This document shows, piece after piece, positions 17,334-25,763 of a DNA stretch of 64,000 bases; within the stretch, counting starts at the first letter, position 1; every line of letters begins with the position of its first letter. Source of the DNA: Ensifer adhaerens (GTDB lineage Bacteria; Pseudomonadota; Alphaproteobacteria; Rhizobiales; Rhizobiaceae). The stretch is taken from NCBI RefSeq assembly GCF_013283195.1, contig NZ_JABEKT010000001.1, positions 1,338,795 through 1,402,794 of the forward strand. Reading direction: 5' to 3'. A program made the translations under genes and the position numbers. A model generated the notes under the pieces. The model saw only the letters and a list, made by a program, of their open reading frames with translations. It was not told where the DNA came from and ran no database searches.

Positions 17334-18798
17334 CCACAATCCATTGCTTGAGGGTGCCGGCCGCCACCTTACCAGATTGTGTCATGGGCAAGGCACGGCA
17401 AAGCCAGATTCGCCGCGGATGTTTATAGCGCGGCAGATGGATATCGAGATGACGGGCGAGTGCTGCCCGGTCAATTGCACCAGCGTTGGGCTCGATGACG
17501 GCGATAAGCTCGCTGCCGAGGTCGGGATGGTCGAGGCCGAGAACGAAGGCCGCATGCACATCGACATGCCCGGCAAGCGTCGCCTCGACTTCCTGCGGAT
17601 AGATGTTGTTGCCGCCGGAAAGCACCATGCCGCCGGAGCGACCGACGAGATGCAGCGTGCCGTCGGCATTCAGGAAGCCGAGATCGCCAACGGTTGCGAG
17701 TTTGCCGACGCGCCGGAGGCCCGCGCCGTCGCCGGCGCCGATATAGCCGCTCGCAATCAGGTCGCTGTCGACGAAGATCGTGCCGGTCTCGCCTGCTGGC
17801 AGCGGCCTCTCACTCTCGTCAAGTACGATGAGGCCGACACCGGGAAAGGCACTTCCGACGGCGGTTGCCGATGCGGTATCGCCAGGGCCGGCAACGCTGA
17901 TGAACCCGAGCTCGGAGGCGCCATAATACTCGACGATGTCGGCCAGCGGAAAAGTTGCCGCCGCGGCGGCACGGTCGGCCGGTGTCAGCTTGGCGCCGGC
18001 AACGGTGATCTTCTGGACGGAGGTCAAAACGGAGGACGACGCACAGAGCCGCCGCAGCATCGTCGGCACCAGCACGAGCCGTCTGACTTCCAGCGACGTG
18101 ATGATCTCGGAAGCGCGCGCCGCATCGAAATGCGCCATGCCGATGAATTCGGCGCCGGCGACAAGGGTTTCGGCGAGGGCATAAAGCGTTAGCCCATGGG
18201 CGAGCGGGCCGGGCGCGAAGGTGCGGGTATCGCTGCCGATGCCGAAAAAATCCTGCCCCGTCTTCAGGCTGCGTCGCCAGGAGCCGCGATCGCGCACGAT
18301 CGCTTTCGGCATGCCTGTTGTGCCGGAGGTGAAGACGACGAGAAACGGTTCTTCGTCGGCGCCGATGACAAGCGGCGACGTGTTGTCGCCGGAACCGGCG
18401 ATGAAGGCCTTGTCGTTGCCGGCAAGGGGTGCGCCCAGCAGCAGCCCGTCGCCGTCGGCGCGAACGACGATGTCGGGGCGCAATTGCTCCCGCATTGCGG
18501 CGCGCGTCGCCTCGGGCAGATGCGGATCGATCAATGCAACGCAATAGCCGCCTGATGTTGCGGCGAGGAAGGCTGCCGTGAAAAGGGGATGGTTGCCGAT
18601 CTCGAGGGCGATCAGCCTCGTGGTGCCGGGCAGTGCGTTTTCACTCCGTGCGTCTACCGTCAGTTTCCCGAACGCTGAAACGAGCTGGCCGGCGCAAAGC
18701 GCAAGCTCCCGGAATGTGAAAACCCGGCCTTCCATATGGAAGGCCGGGGCATGCGGATTTTGGTCCGTGTGGCGCGCAAGCGCGGCGGCAAAAGGCAT
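17302..18798 (-). CDS. AMP-dependent acyl-CoA synthetase/ligase (YhfT-like), biotin operon
   Basis: ANL-superfamily adenylating enzyme of 498 aa that would activate a carboxylic acid with ATP and CoA. Motifs: P-loop VVFTSGTTGMPKAIV, YGASELGFIS, the hinge region GDLGFLNADGTLHLVGR, GGNNIYPQEVEATL, and the C-terminal catalytic Lys in SGKVAAGTL. The start is 3 bases after the bioY stop, with weak ribosome-binding sequence, indicating translational coupling. Position between bioY and a thiolase-fold gene matches the Bacillus yhfU-yhfT-yhfS set. A pimelate-like or other biotin-precursor acid is a reasonable guess but not shown. Confidence 0.88.
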   Translation of the reverse strand: MPFAAALARHTDQNPHAPAFHMEGRVFTFRELALCAGQLVSAFGKLTVDARSENALPGTTRLIALEIGNHPLFTAAFLAATSGGYCVALIDPHLPEATRAAMREQLRPDIVVRADGDGLLLGAPLAGNDKAFIAGSGDNTSPLVIGADEEPFLVVFTSGTTGMPKAIVRDRGSWRRSLKTGQDFFGIGSDTRTFAPGPLAHGLTLYALAETLVAGAEFIGMAHFDAARASEIITSLEVRRLVLVPTMLRRLCASSSVLTSVQKITVAGAKLTPADRAAAAATFPLADIVEYYGASELGFISVAGPGDTASATAVGSAFPGVGLIVLDESERPLPAGETGTIFVDSDLIASGYIGAGDGAGLRRVGKLATVGDLGFLNADGTLHLVGRSGGMVLSGGNNIYPQEVEATLAGHVDVHAAFVLGLDHPDLGSELIAVIEPNAGAIDRAALARHLDIHLPRYKHPRRIWLCRALPMTQSGKVAAGTLKQWIVDGHDALEPFV

Positions 18799-18801
18799 TG
18801 C

Positions 18802-19365
18802 TCAGGCGCGAACGTGCAGCAGCGGATAGCCGGCAAAGACGGCCCGTGCCGCAAGCGTCGCGATGGCGGCCTTCAAGATGTCGCCGGGCAGGAAGGCGAG
18901 CGAACCGGTCGCAACCGTGATGAACGGCGTGCCAGTGACGGCCGATACCCAGGGCATGCCGATGGCATAGAGCACGACGATGCCGCCGATAATCGAGGCG
19001 AGGAAAAAGCCGACGAACTGTCGGACTTCCGGCTGGCCCTCACGGACGAAGCGCTGCGCGATCAGGCCGGTGACGAACGTGGCAACGACCCAGCCGAGGA
19101 TGAAGCCGCCGGACGGGCCGGCAAAAACGGCAAGACCGCCGCGACCGCCTGAGAGGACCGGCAGGCCGATCGCGACGAGCAGCAGGAAGAGCAGGAAAGC
19201 CAGCGCGCCGCGCTTGGCGCCGAGGATGCAGCCGGCGAGCATCACGCCCATGGACTGCGCGGTGATCGGCACGGGAATGAAGCCGAGCGTGATCGGCGGA
19301 ATGAGGCCGAGCACGACGACGATCGCGGCAAAGAGGGCGATAAGGACGAGGTCTCTGGTGTTCAT
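18802..19365 (-). CDS. bioY: Biotin transporter S-component BioY (in bioMNY operon)
   Basis: Integral membrane biotin-binding component of an ECF transporter, 187 aa with six predicted membrane segments. BioY signatures: IPVPITAQSMGVMLAG near the N-terminus, GGRGGLAVFAGPSGGFILGW, and FLPGDILKAAIA at the C-terminus. It lies 36 bases downstream of bioN and 3 bases upstream of the acyl-CoA ligase. With BioM and BioN it should form a complete BioMNY importer in the inner membrane. A second, diverged BioY is at 61.0 kb. Confidence 0.95.
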   Translation of the reverse strand: MNTRDLVLIALFAAIVVVLGLIPPITLGFIPVPITAQSMGVMLAGCILGAKRGALAFLLFLLLVAIGLPVLSGGRGGLAVFAGPSGGFILGWVVATFVTGLIAQRFVREGQPEVRQFVGFFLASIIGGIVVLYAIGMPWVSAVTGTPFITVATGSLAFLPGDILKAAIATLAARAVFAGYPLLHVRA

Positions 19366-19401
19366 GCTGTTCCTGTTCCTTGTTTATTAGGGTGCGCGAA
19401 T

Positions 19402-20007
19402 TTATTGGCGACGAAAACCGCGGGCGTCAATCGCCGCAGCGATCGTATCCGCATCTTTGAGCGTCAGGATGACCAGTGGACCGATAATCGTCAACGGCCG
19501 CACCGGCAGCCCGCGCGCCCGGTGTGCTTCGCGGATGGCCTGGTAGCGCGCGAAAATATCGGGCACGAAACGCAGGACGAGCCCGAGCGCCAGGCTGACA
19601 TCGGCGGCACGAACCCAGCCCAGTCGTTCGAGCGGTGTCAGCAGCACCGTGATCTCGTCCATGAAGGCGCCGATCGTCGTTGTTGCGGTGACGGCCGCGG
19701 CAAACAGCACGAGCGCCATCAGCCGCAGGGTCAGCACGGAGACTTCGCTCAAGGGCAGAAGAAAGAGGTTCACGGCCGCGAGAAAGATGATGGTGAAGAA
19801 GACGAAGCCGACGCGCTTCAGCGCTTCGCGCCAGGAAAGGCCAACCGAGAGATAGAGCCCACCCGAGATCACGAACGCAGTCAGTTGCACAGGCAGCGAG
19901 CCGCTGAGGAAAAGCAGAATGCTCAGCGCCACCAAAGTCAAAAGCTTAGCGCGCACCGGAAGGCGATGCAGCCAGCTGTTGCCCTCGATGTGCAGGCTCG
20001 TCAGCAT
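19402..20007 (-). CDS. bioN: ECF transporter T-component BioN (CbiQ/EcfT family)
   Basis: 201-aa membrane coupling protein with about five hydrophobic segments. It has both EcfT coupling signatures: AHRARGLPVRP on a cytoplasmic helix and DARGFRR at the extreme C-terminus, the Ala-Arg-Gly motifs that contact the ATPase. The start overlaps the end of bioM by 7 bases. It links the BioM ATPase to the BioY substrate-binding protein. Confidence 0.94.
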   Translation of the reverse strand: MLTSLHIEGNSWLHRLPVRAKLLTLVALSILLFLSGSLPVQLTAFVISGGLYLSVGLSWREALKRVGFVFFTIIFLAAVNLFLLPLSEVSVLTLRLMALVLFAAAVTATTTIGAFMDEITVLLTPLERLGWVRAADVSLALGLVLRFVPDIFARYQAIREAHRARGLPVRPLTIIGPLVILTLKDADTIAAAIDARGFRRQ

Positions 20008-20681
20008 CCGGCGATCTCGTGGTAGCGGCGGATCGTTTCGTGTGGGCTGCCGTCGGCCGCCAGCCGGCCCTCGTGGAAAAGCAGCAGGCGCTCGACATTT
20101 TCGACCAGCGGCAGGTCGTGGGTGATCACCAGCGTATCTTCGTCCAGTGTCGCGATCGTGTCGGCAACCCGCCGGCGGTTGCGCAGGTCGAGCTGGTTGG
20201 TCGGTTCGTCGAGGATCAGGATCTTGGGGTCGGTAACGACAACGCTCGCCATGGCGATCAACTGGGTCTCGCCGCCTGAGAGTTCGTGGACGCGGCGGCG
20301 CGCCAGGTGTTCGACGTCGAAGCGCGACAGGACGGCCTGCGTTCGCCGATCGATTTCCTCACTCTTGAGGCCGCGGTTCTTCAGCCCGAAACCTATATCG
20401 TCGGCAACGACGGGCATGATCAGCTGGTGCTGCGGGTTCTGGAAGATGAAGCCGGCTTCGGAGAGCACCGCGCGCTCGTCCTTGACCGTATCGAGGCCAT
20501 TGACGGTGACCTGGCCGGCGGAAGGCTTCACCAAGCCGTTGATCAGCCGCGCGAAGGTGGTCTTGCCGGAGCCGTTGAGGCCGATAATGCCGACACGCCT
20601 TTCGGTGATTTCCAGCGTCAGCGGCTGCAACGCCACCCGTTCGCCGAAGCGGACCGAGCAATCGGTAAAGCGGATGTCCAT
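20001..20681 (-). CDS. bioM: ECF transporter ATPase BioM
   Basis: ABC ATPase of 226 aa: Walker A GLNGSGKT (34-41), Q-loop in FQNPQHQLIMP, signature LSGGETQLIAM, Walker B LILDEPTNQLD and switch His in VITHD. It is the only ATPase in the operon and would work as a homodimer with BioN and BioY. First gene of the five-gene leftward operon; it diverges from the YcaQ-like gene across 115 bases. No BioR-type TTATCTATAA box is present there, but a different palindrome is. Confidence 0.94.
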   Translation of the reverse strand: MDIRFTDCSVRFGERVALQPLTLEITERRVGIIGLNGSGKTTFARLINGLVKPSAGQVTVNGLDTVKDERAVLSEAGFIFQNPQHQLIMPVVADDIGFGLKNRGLKSEEIDRRTQAVLSRFDVEHLARRRVHELSGGETQLIAMASVVVTDPKILILDEPTNQLDLRNRRRVADTIATLDEDTLVITHDLPLVENVERLLLFHEGRLAADGSPHETIRRYHEIAGC

Positions 20682-20754
20682 CCCGTCCCTCGCGGTTTGC
20701 GGTCTGCTCTATAGGCCAAGACGGCGCAGAAGGGCAATGCGCTTCGGGTCAAGC

Positions 20755-20775
20755 TTCCCATTTGAAATATGGGAA
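20755..20775. promoter_or_regulatory. 21-bp palindrome between bioM and the YcaQ-like gene
   Basis: TTCCCAT (20755-20761), spacer TTGAAAT, ATGGGAA (20769-20775): perfect 7-bp half sites. It lies 21 bases before the YcaQ-like start and 73 bases before bioM. It could be an operator for an unidentified regulator, and it is distinct from the BioR boxes at 61 kb. Confidence 0.45.
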
Positions 20776-20796
20776 TAAAAGCCTATTCTTTCTCTC

Positions 20797-21996
20797 ATGA
20801 CGATTCGGCTCTCCAATAGCGATGCCCGGCGCATCTTCCTCGCAAAGCAGGGTCTTTCCGGCGCGCCGCACCGCGCGCTCGGCAAGGACGGGCTCTTGAA
20901 GCTGATCCATGACATCGGCTTCGTGCAGGTCGACAGCATCGCGACCGTGGAGCGCGCCCATCATCAGATCCTGTTTTCGCGCAACCAGACCTACCGCCGC
21001 GAGCACCTGACATCGCTGCTCGAAGACGACGGCGAATTGTTCGAGCACTGGACCCATGATGCATCGATCATCCCCAGCAGCTTCTACCGCTACTGGAAGC
21101 ACCGCTTCAAATGGGAAGGCGAAACGATCGTCGAGCGCTGGAGCAAGTGGCGCGGCGAGGGTTTTGAGAAAAGTTGTGACGACACCTATGAGCGCATCGC
21201 CCAGGGCGGCCCGGTGCTTGCCCGCGAGCTCAAGGAGGCCGAACACACGTCGGGCGGCTGGTGGAATTGGCACCCCTCGAAGACCGCGCTCGAAATCCTG
21301 TGGCGCACCGGCAAGCTGGCGATTGCGCGACGCGAGAATTTCCAGAAGGTCTACGACCTGACCGAGCGGGTGATCCCGCCCCACCATCACGATGCCGAGG
21401 TGGAGCATCACGAGTTCATCGACTGGGCCTGCCGCAGCGCGCTCGAACGCCTGGGCTTTGCCACCCATGGTGAGATCGCCGCCTTCTGGGATCTGGTTTC
21501 GCCGGATGAGGCGAAGAGCTGGGTCGCGGAACATCGCGACGAACTGATCGACGTGGCGATCGAACCGCTTGACGGTGGCAAGCCGCGATCGTCCTATGCG
21601 CTTTCCGGCTTTCCCGACACGCTTGGCGACATTCCCGAGCCGCCCGGCCGTGTTCGTGTCCTGAGCCCCTTCGATCCCTTGCTGCGCGACCGCAATCGCA
21701 CCGAGCGGCTGTTCGGCTTCTTCTATCGCATCGAGATCTTCGTGCCCGAGCCGAAGCGGGAATATGGCTACTATGTCTTCCCGCTGATCGAGGGCGACCG
21801 GCTGATCGGCCGCATCGACATGAAGGCCGACCGCAAGCGCGGTAGCCTTGACGTGCGGCGGCTCTGGCTTGAGCGCGGCGTCAAGGCGTCTTCCGGCCGC
21901 ATGGAGCGTATCGATGCGGAACTGGAACGCGTTGCCCGCTTCACCGGCGTCGAGCGCATCGAACGCCTCGACGGCTGGAACGCGTCGCTCTCCTGA
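20797..21996 (+). CDS. YcaQ-family winged-helix DNA glycosylase-like protein
   Basis: 399-aa protein of the HTH_42/YcaQ family. E. coli YcaQ (AlkX) is a DNA glycosylase that unhooks interstrand crosslinks, with a catalytic QxD motif; here QVD is present in GFVQVDSIATVERAHH. Other matches are LFSRNQTYRREHL, FEHWTHDASIIP (typical of the family), and the C-terminal wing segment YYVFPLIEGDRLIGRIDMK. A role in DNA repair is predicted from family membership. Divergent from bioM and probably expressed separately. The following gene, tldD, starts 78 bases downstream. Confidence 0.85.
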   Translation: MTIRLSNSDARRIFLAKQGLSGAPHRALGKDGLLKLIHDIGFVQVDSIATVERAHHQILFSRNQTYRREHLTSLLEDDGELFEHWTHDASIIPSSFYRYWKHRFKWEGETIVERWSKWRGEGFEKSCDDTYERIAQGGPVLARELKEAEHTSGGWWNWHPSKTALEILWRTGKLAIARRENFQKVYDLTERVIPPHHHDAEVEHHEFIDWACRSALERLGFATHGEIAAFWDLVSPDEAKSWVAEHRDELIDVAIEPLDGGKPRSSYALSGFPDTLGDIPEPPGRVRVLSPFDPLLRDRNRTERLFGFFYRIEIFVPEPKREYGYYVFPLIEGDRLIGRIDMKADRKRGSLDVRRLWLERGVKASSGRMERIDAELERVARFTGVERIERLDGWNASLS

Positions 21997-22074
21997 TCGA
22001 TATTTTCCTTGGCTTGAACCGCTGGCCTTCCTAAATGAAGGCCATCGAATTTTATGACGCGGGAGCGCACGACC

Positions 22075-23490
22075 ATGAACACCGATCTGATGAGCCTCTT
22101 CGATGCCGATGAGGCAGCGATACGCAAGGTTCTGTCGGAGACGCTTGCCGGCGCCGACGATGGCGAGCTGTTTCTCGAACATGCTCAGGCCGAAGTGCTC
22201 TCCTTCGACAACGGCCGGCTGAAGGGCGGCAGCTTCAACACCGACCAGGGCTTTGGCCTGCGGGCGGTGGCCGGCGAATCGGTCGGTTATGCCCATGCCG
22301 GCGAGCTGTCGCTGGCAGCGCTTGGCCGCGCCGCCGATGCGGTCGGCCAGGTAACGCGCGGTTATGCCGGCTCCTATGCGGCGGCTCCGCAGCGCACCAA
22401 CAAGAAGCTCTATGGCGATGAAAACCCGATCGGTGAACCGAGCTTTGAAGCGAAGGTCGCACTGCTGCAGGAAATCGATGCCTATCTGCGCTCAAAGGAC
22501 CCCAAGGTCCGACAGGTAACAGCCTCGATCGCCGCGAGCTGGCAGCTCGTCGACATCCTGCGCGCCGACGGCCACCGCGTTCAGGACATCCGGCCGATGA
22601 CGCGTATCAACATCTCGGTGGTTGCCGGTGATGGCGATCGTCAGGAAAGCGGCTCCTATGGTATCGGCGGGCGGCGCGGTTTCGGCGATTTCATCACTGC
22701 GGAAAACTGGAAGAAGGGTGCGGACGAGGCGCTGCGCCAGGCGCTCGTCAATCTCGACGCGATCGATGCGCCTGCCGGCACGATGGACGTGGTGCTGGCC
22801 TCTGGCTGGCCGGGCGTCATGCTGCACGAAGCCGTCGGCCACGGCCTTGAGGGTGACTTCAACCGCAAGAAGACCTCCGCCTTTGCCGGCCTGCTCGGCG
22901 AGCAGGTGGCAGCCAGGGGCGTCACCGTCGTCGACGATGGCACGATCGAGGCGCGTCGCGGCTCGATCTCGATCGACGACGAAGGAACGCCATCGGGCTA
23001 CAATGTGCTGATCGAGGACGGCAAGCTCGTTGGTTACATGCAGGACCGCCAGAACGCCCGCCTCATGGGCATGCAGCCGACCGGCAACGGCCGGCGCCAG
23101 GGCTATGCCCATGTGCCGATGCCGCGCATGACCAACACCTACATGCTGTCAGGCGACAGGACGCCCGACGAGATCATCGCCTCCGTGAAGAGGGGCATCT
23201 ATGCCGTTTCCTTCGGCGGCGGCCAGGTGGACATCACCTCCGGCAAGTTCGTCTTCGGCTGCACGGAGGCCTACATGATCGAGAACGGCAAGATCGGGGC
23301 ACCCGTAAAGGGCGCGATGCTGATCGGCAATGGCCCCGACGCGATGAAGCGCGTGACCATGGTCGGCAACGACACCAAGCTCGACACTGGTATCGGCAAC
23401 TGCGGCAAGGCCGGGCAATGGGTGCCGGTCGGCGTCGGCCAGCCGCATCTGCGCATGGACCAGATCACCGTCGGCGGCACGCAGGCCTAA
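22075..23490 (+). CDS. tldD: Metalloprotease TldD
   Basis: Zn-protease subunit of the TldD/TldE (PmbA) heterodimer, 471 aa, involved in microcin maturation and protein turnover in other bacteria. The zinc motif HExxxH is intact (H251, E252, H256, in MLHEAVGHGLEGDF). The C-terminal GIGNCGKAGQWVPVGVGQP segment is typical. The ATG at 22075 is preferred because GGGAGC precedes it; the in-frame ATG at 22054 has no ribosome-binding site. The partner pmbA/tldE is not in the window. Confidence 0.95.
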   Translation: MNTDLMSLFDADEAAIRKVLSETLAGADDGELFLEHAQAEVLSFDNGRLKGGSFNTDQGFGLRAVAGESVGYAHAGELSLAALGRAADAVGQVTRGYAGSYAAAPQRTNKKLYGDENPIGEPSFEAKVALLQEIDAYLRSKDPKVRQVTASIAASWQLVDILRADGHRVQDIRPMTRINISVVAGDGDRQESGSYGIGGRRGFGDFITAENWKKGADEALRQALVNLDAIDAPAGTMDVVLASGWPGVMLHEAVGHGLEGDFNRKKTSAFAGLLGEQVAARGVTVVDDGTIEARRGSISIDDEGTPSGYNVLIEDGKLVGYMQDRQNARLMGMQPTGNGRRQGYAHVPMPRMTNTYMLSGDRTPDEIIASVKRGIYAVSFGGGQVDITSGKFVFGCTEAYMIENGKIGAPVKGAMLIGNGPDAMKRVTMVGNDTKLDTGIGNCGKAGQWVPVGVGQPHLRMDQITVGGTQA

Positions 23491-23638
23491 GGCCTCTTCG
23501 TCAAGTCCAGACGAAGTCTCCACCGAACGTCGGCGCCTTGCCACTTTGGACTTACTGCACAGTCTTATCCCGAGATCGATGTCGATCTCGGGGTGGGTGA
23601 AACACGGATGGTTGGCGCAGAGGACGTGGGTGAGTCGC

Positions 23639-24148
23639 ATGAGTGAATGGCCGGCAATGGGGTTGAGTGTGAGGCCGTTTGCTGCAGTGGACGAGCAGGC
23701 CGTCATAAACGTCATAGTGCCGATCCAGAGTGTCGAATTCGGTATCGCGATTACGGCAGATGACCAGCCGGATCTGCGGGAAATCCCGGACTTCTATCAG
23801 TCGGGCAAGGGCGGCTTCTGGGTGGCGACCGCCGGCGACGATATCGTCGGCACATTGGGCCTGAAGGATATCGGCAATGGTAATGCGGCGCTTCGCAAGA
23901 TGTTTGTTGCTGCCGACTATCGCGGGCGCGAACATGGCGCCGCCTTGCGCCTGCTCGAGGCGCTGTTTGCCCATGCGAGCGCAGCCGGGATCCGTGCGGT
24001 CTATCTCGGGACCACCGACAAATTCGTGGCTGCCCATCGCTTCTATGAGAAGAATGGCTTCGTCGAGATCGGCCGGTACGATTTGCCTGCAGCCTTTCCC
24101 CTCATGGCGATCGATTCAAAATTCTACGTTCGCCGCGTTTCCGCCTGA
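23639..24148 (+). CDS. GNAT family N-acetyltransferase
   Basis: 169-aa acetyltransferase with a single GNAT domain. The acetyl-CoA-binding motif A region is KMFVAADYRGREHGAALRLL, and AAHRFYEKNGFVEIGR is the conserved C-terminal motif B. The substrate is unknown. The start at 23639 (MSEWPAM) is the best of several options; ATG 23657 is also possible, and the frame open from 23546 has no family similarity. Parallel to tldD but 148 bases downstream. Confidence 0.82.
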   Translation: MSEWPAMGLSVRPFAAVDEQAVINVIVPIQSVEFGIAITADDQPDLREIPDFYQSGKGGFWVATAGDDIVGTLGLKDIGNGNAALRKMFVAADYRGREHGAALRLLEALFAHASAAGIRAVYLGTTDKFVAAHRFYEKNGFVEIGRYDLPAAFPLMAIDSKFYVRRVSA

Positions 24149-24171
24149 GCGTTTCGAGGGACAAGCACTGA

Positions 24172-25446
24172 TCAGCCTCTCGATGGCAGCAGCACGCAGT
24201 CGTAGGAGCGCTTCTTTAATGCGTTGCAGGCGGATGCTGCCGCATCGCGGCTCGTGAAGCCGACGAAGCGGGCGCGGTAAACGGTGCCTGCACCCTTGCC
24301 GACCGCTTCCGTATAGGGAGACGCATGCGCCAGCATGTCGCCGCCGGCCGCCTGCGCCTGTGCCAAGAGGGCACGGGCCGCGTCAGCAGAAGGGGCTGCC
24401 GAGATCTGGATCTGCCAGCCTCCGGCAGCAGGAGTGGCGGCGGTATTTTCGGCTTCGAACATTGCTGTCGGCCGTTCTGCCGGAACGACTGAAGTCGACG
24501 ATTGAGCGATCAGTGCCGCAACGCTATCGCCCTTGGCGCGATGCGGTGCCGTGTAGGGCATGGGCACGTCCGACATCGTTGCGGCTGACGCGACCTCGAC
24601 CTCCGCGGGGGCGGCGTTGCGCGTCTTGGCGGAGGCCACCAACTGGCGGCCAGTGGATGCCTTACCGAGATGGCGGTTCAGCAATGCCGCCATCTTATCG
24701 TCGCGGCTGCGGGCGGTGCGTCCGCCCATGACAACGCCGATGATCCGCCGGTTGCCATCCCTGACGGCGCTGACGAGGTTGAAGCCGGAGGCATTGGTGT
24801 AGCCGGTCTTGATGCCGTCCATGCCGTCATAGCGGTACATCAGATTGTTGTGACCGCGGATCTTGCGGCCACGAAACGTGAAGCTTGGGGTGGCGAACAG
24901 CCGGTATTCCCGGGGATAATCGCGCATCAGCGCCACGGCGAGCGTCGACATGTCACGTGCCGTCGTCACCTGCTGGCTTGCTGGCAGGCCGGAGGCGTTG
25001 ATGAAGACGGTGCGGCTCATGCCCAGCTGGCGCGCCTTCGCCGTCATCCTCTTCGCAAAATTCTGCTCCGAGCCGCCGAGCCTTTCGCTCATCGCGGCGG
25101 CTGCGTCATTGGCCGAGCGAACGATCATGCCGTAGACCGCCTCGCGCACCGTGATCGTGCTGCCCGGCTTCAGGCCGAGCTTCATCGGCGGCTTGGCGGC
25201 GGCGGCCTTCGACACTTTGATCTTGCTGTCCCAGCTGATATCGCCGCGCCGGAGCGCTTCGAAGGTGAGGTAGAGCGTCATCATCTTGGTAAGAGACGCC
25301 GGATGGTTCAGCGTATCGGCATTTTCCGCCGACAGAACCTTGCCCGTGCGCGCATCGAGCACCAGGGAAGCGCTGCCGGCAAAAGCCGTTGCAGACCCCA
25401 AGGCGAGAGCGCACATCGCCAGCAGCAGGCGGCGGATAGTTTTCAT
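24172..25446 (-). CDS. D-alanyl-D-alanine carboxypeptidase (PBP5/DacA type) with SPOR domain
   Basis: Periplasmic penicillin-binding protein of 424 aa that trims the terminal D-Ala of peptidoglycan stem peptides. There is a signal peptide (1-23), then the S11 peptidase motifs SLTK (51-54), SAN (111-113) and KTG (213-215). A linker rich in Ala/Pro leads to a C-terminal SPOR domain (about 340-424, beginning WQIQISAAPS), which binds denuded septal glycan and would direct the enzyme to division sites. The SPOR domain replaces the amphipathic anchor of E. coli PBP5. The ATG at 25446 is preferred over 25458 for its spacing from GGGGA and its clean signal peptide. Confidence 0.93.
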   Translation of the reverse strand: MKTIRRLLLAMCALALGSATAFAGSASLVLDARTGKVLSAENADTLNHPASLTKMMTLYLTFEALRRGDISWDSKIKVSKAAAAKPPMKLGLKPGSTITVREAVYGMIVRSANDAAAAMSERLGGSEQNFAKRMTAKARQLGMSRTVFINASGLPASQQVTTARDMSTLAVALMRDYPREYRLFATPSFTFRGRKIRGHNNLMYRYDGMDGIKTGYTNASGFNLVSAVRDGNRRIIGVVMGGRTARSRDDKMAALLNRHLGKASTGRQLVASAKTRNAAPAEVEVASAATMSDVPMPYTAPHRAKGDSVAALIAQSSTSVVPAERPTAMFEAENTAATPAAGGWQIQISAAPSADAARALLAQAQAAGGDMLAHASPYTEAVGKGAGTVYRARFVGFTSRDAAASACNALKKRSYDCVLLPSRG

Positions 25447-25763
25447 GTCGGTCCCCATCGAAAAGCGCCGTCGGGCAGGCGCGCAGCTGTGTCGTTTTGC
25501 GACAAGGCCGTGTCTTTGCTGCAACTTTGAGGCAGAATGCGATTTTTTCCTGCGACTTTCGTCGGGGTGGTAAACCAGAAATGAACGCCACCGTCCTTCA
25601 GCAAGGTTTAACGCTCGCGCCGTTAACCTCCATGGTGGTGCGTCTGGCAGGACGCGTGAAGCACACACCAGCGCTTGAAGCCTCCACACGATCTCCTCGA
25701 TAAATCGATCGAGGTCCAAGGCGTTCTTCAGTGATTGTCGAAGGCTGATTTGGACGGACTGAT

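Noticed and set aside
25605-25630. Possible CtrA site (two TTAA elements with GTTAACC) near the polysaccharide deacetylase
   Set aside because: The spacing is 11 bases instead of 7, so only half-sites are present.
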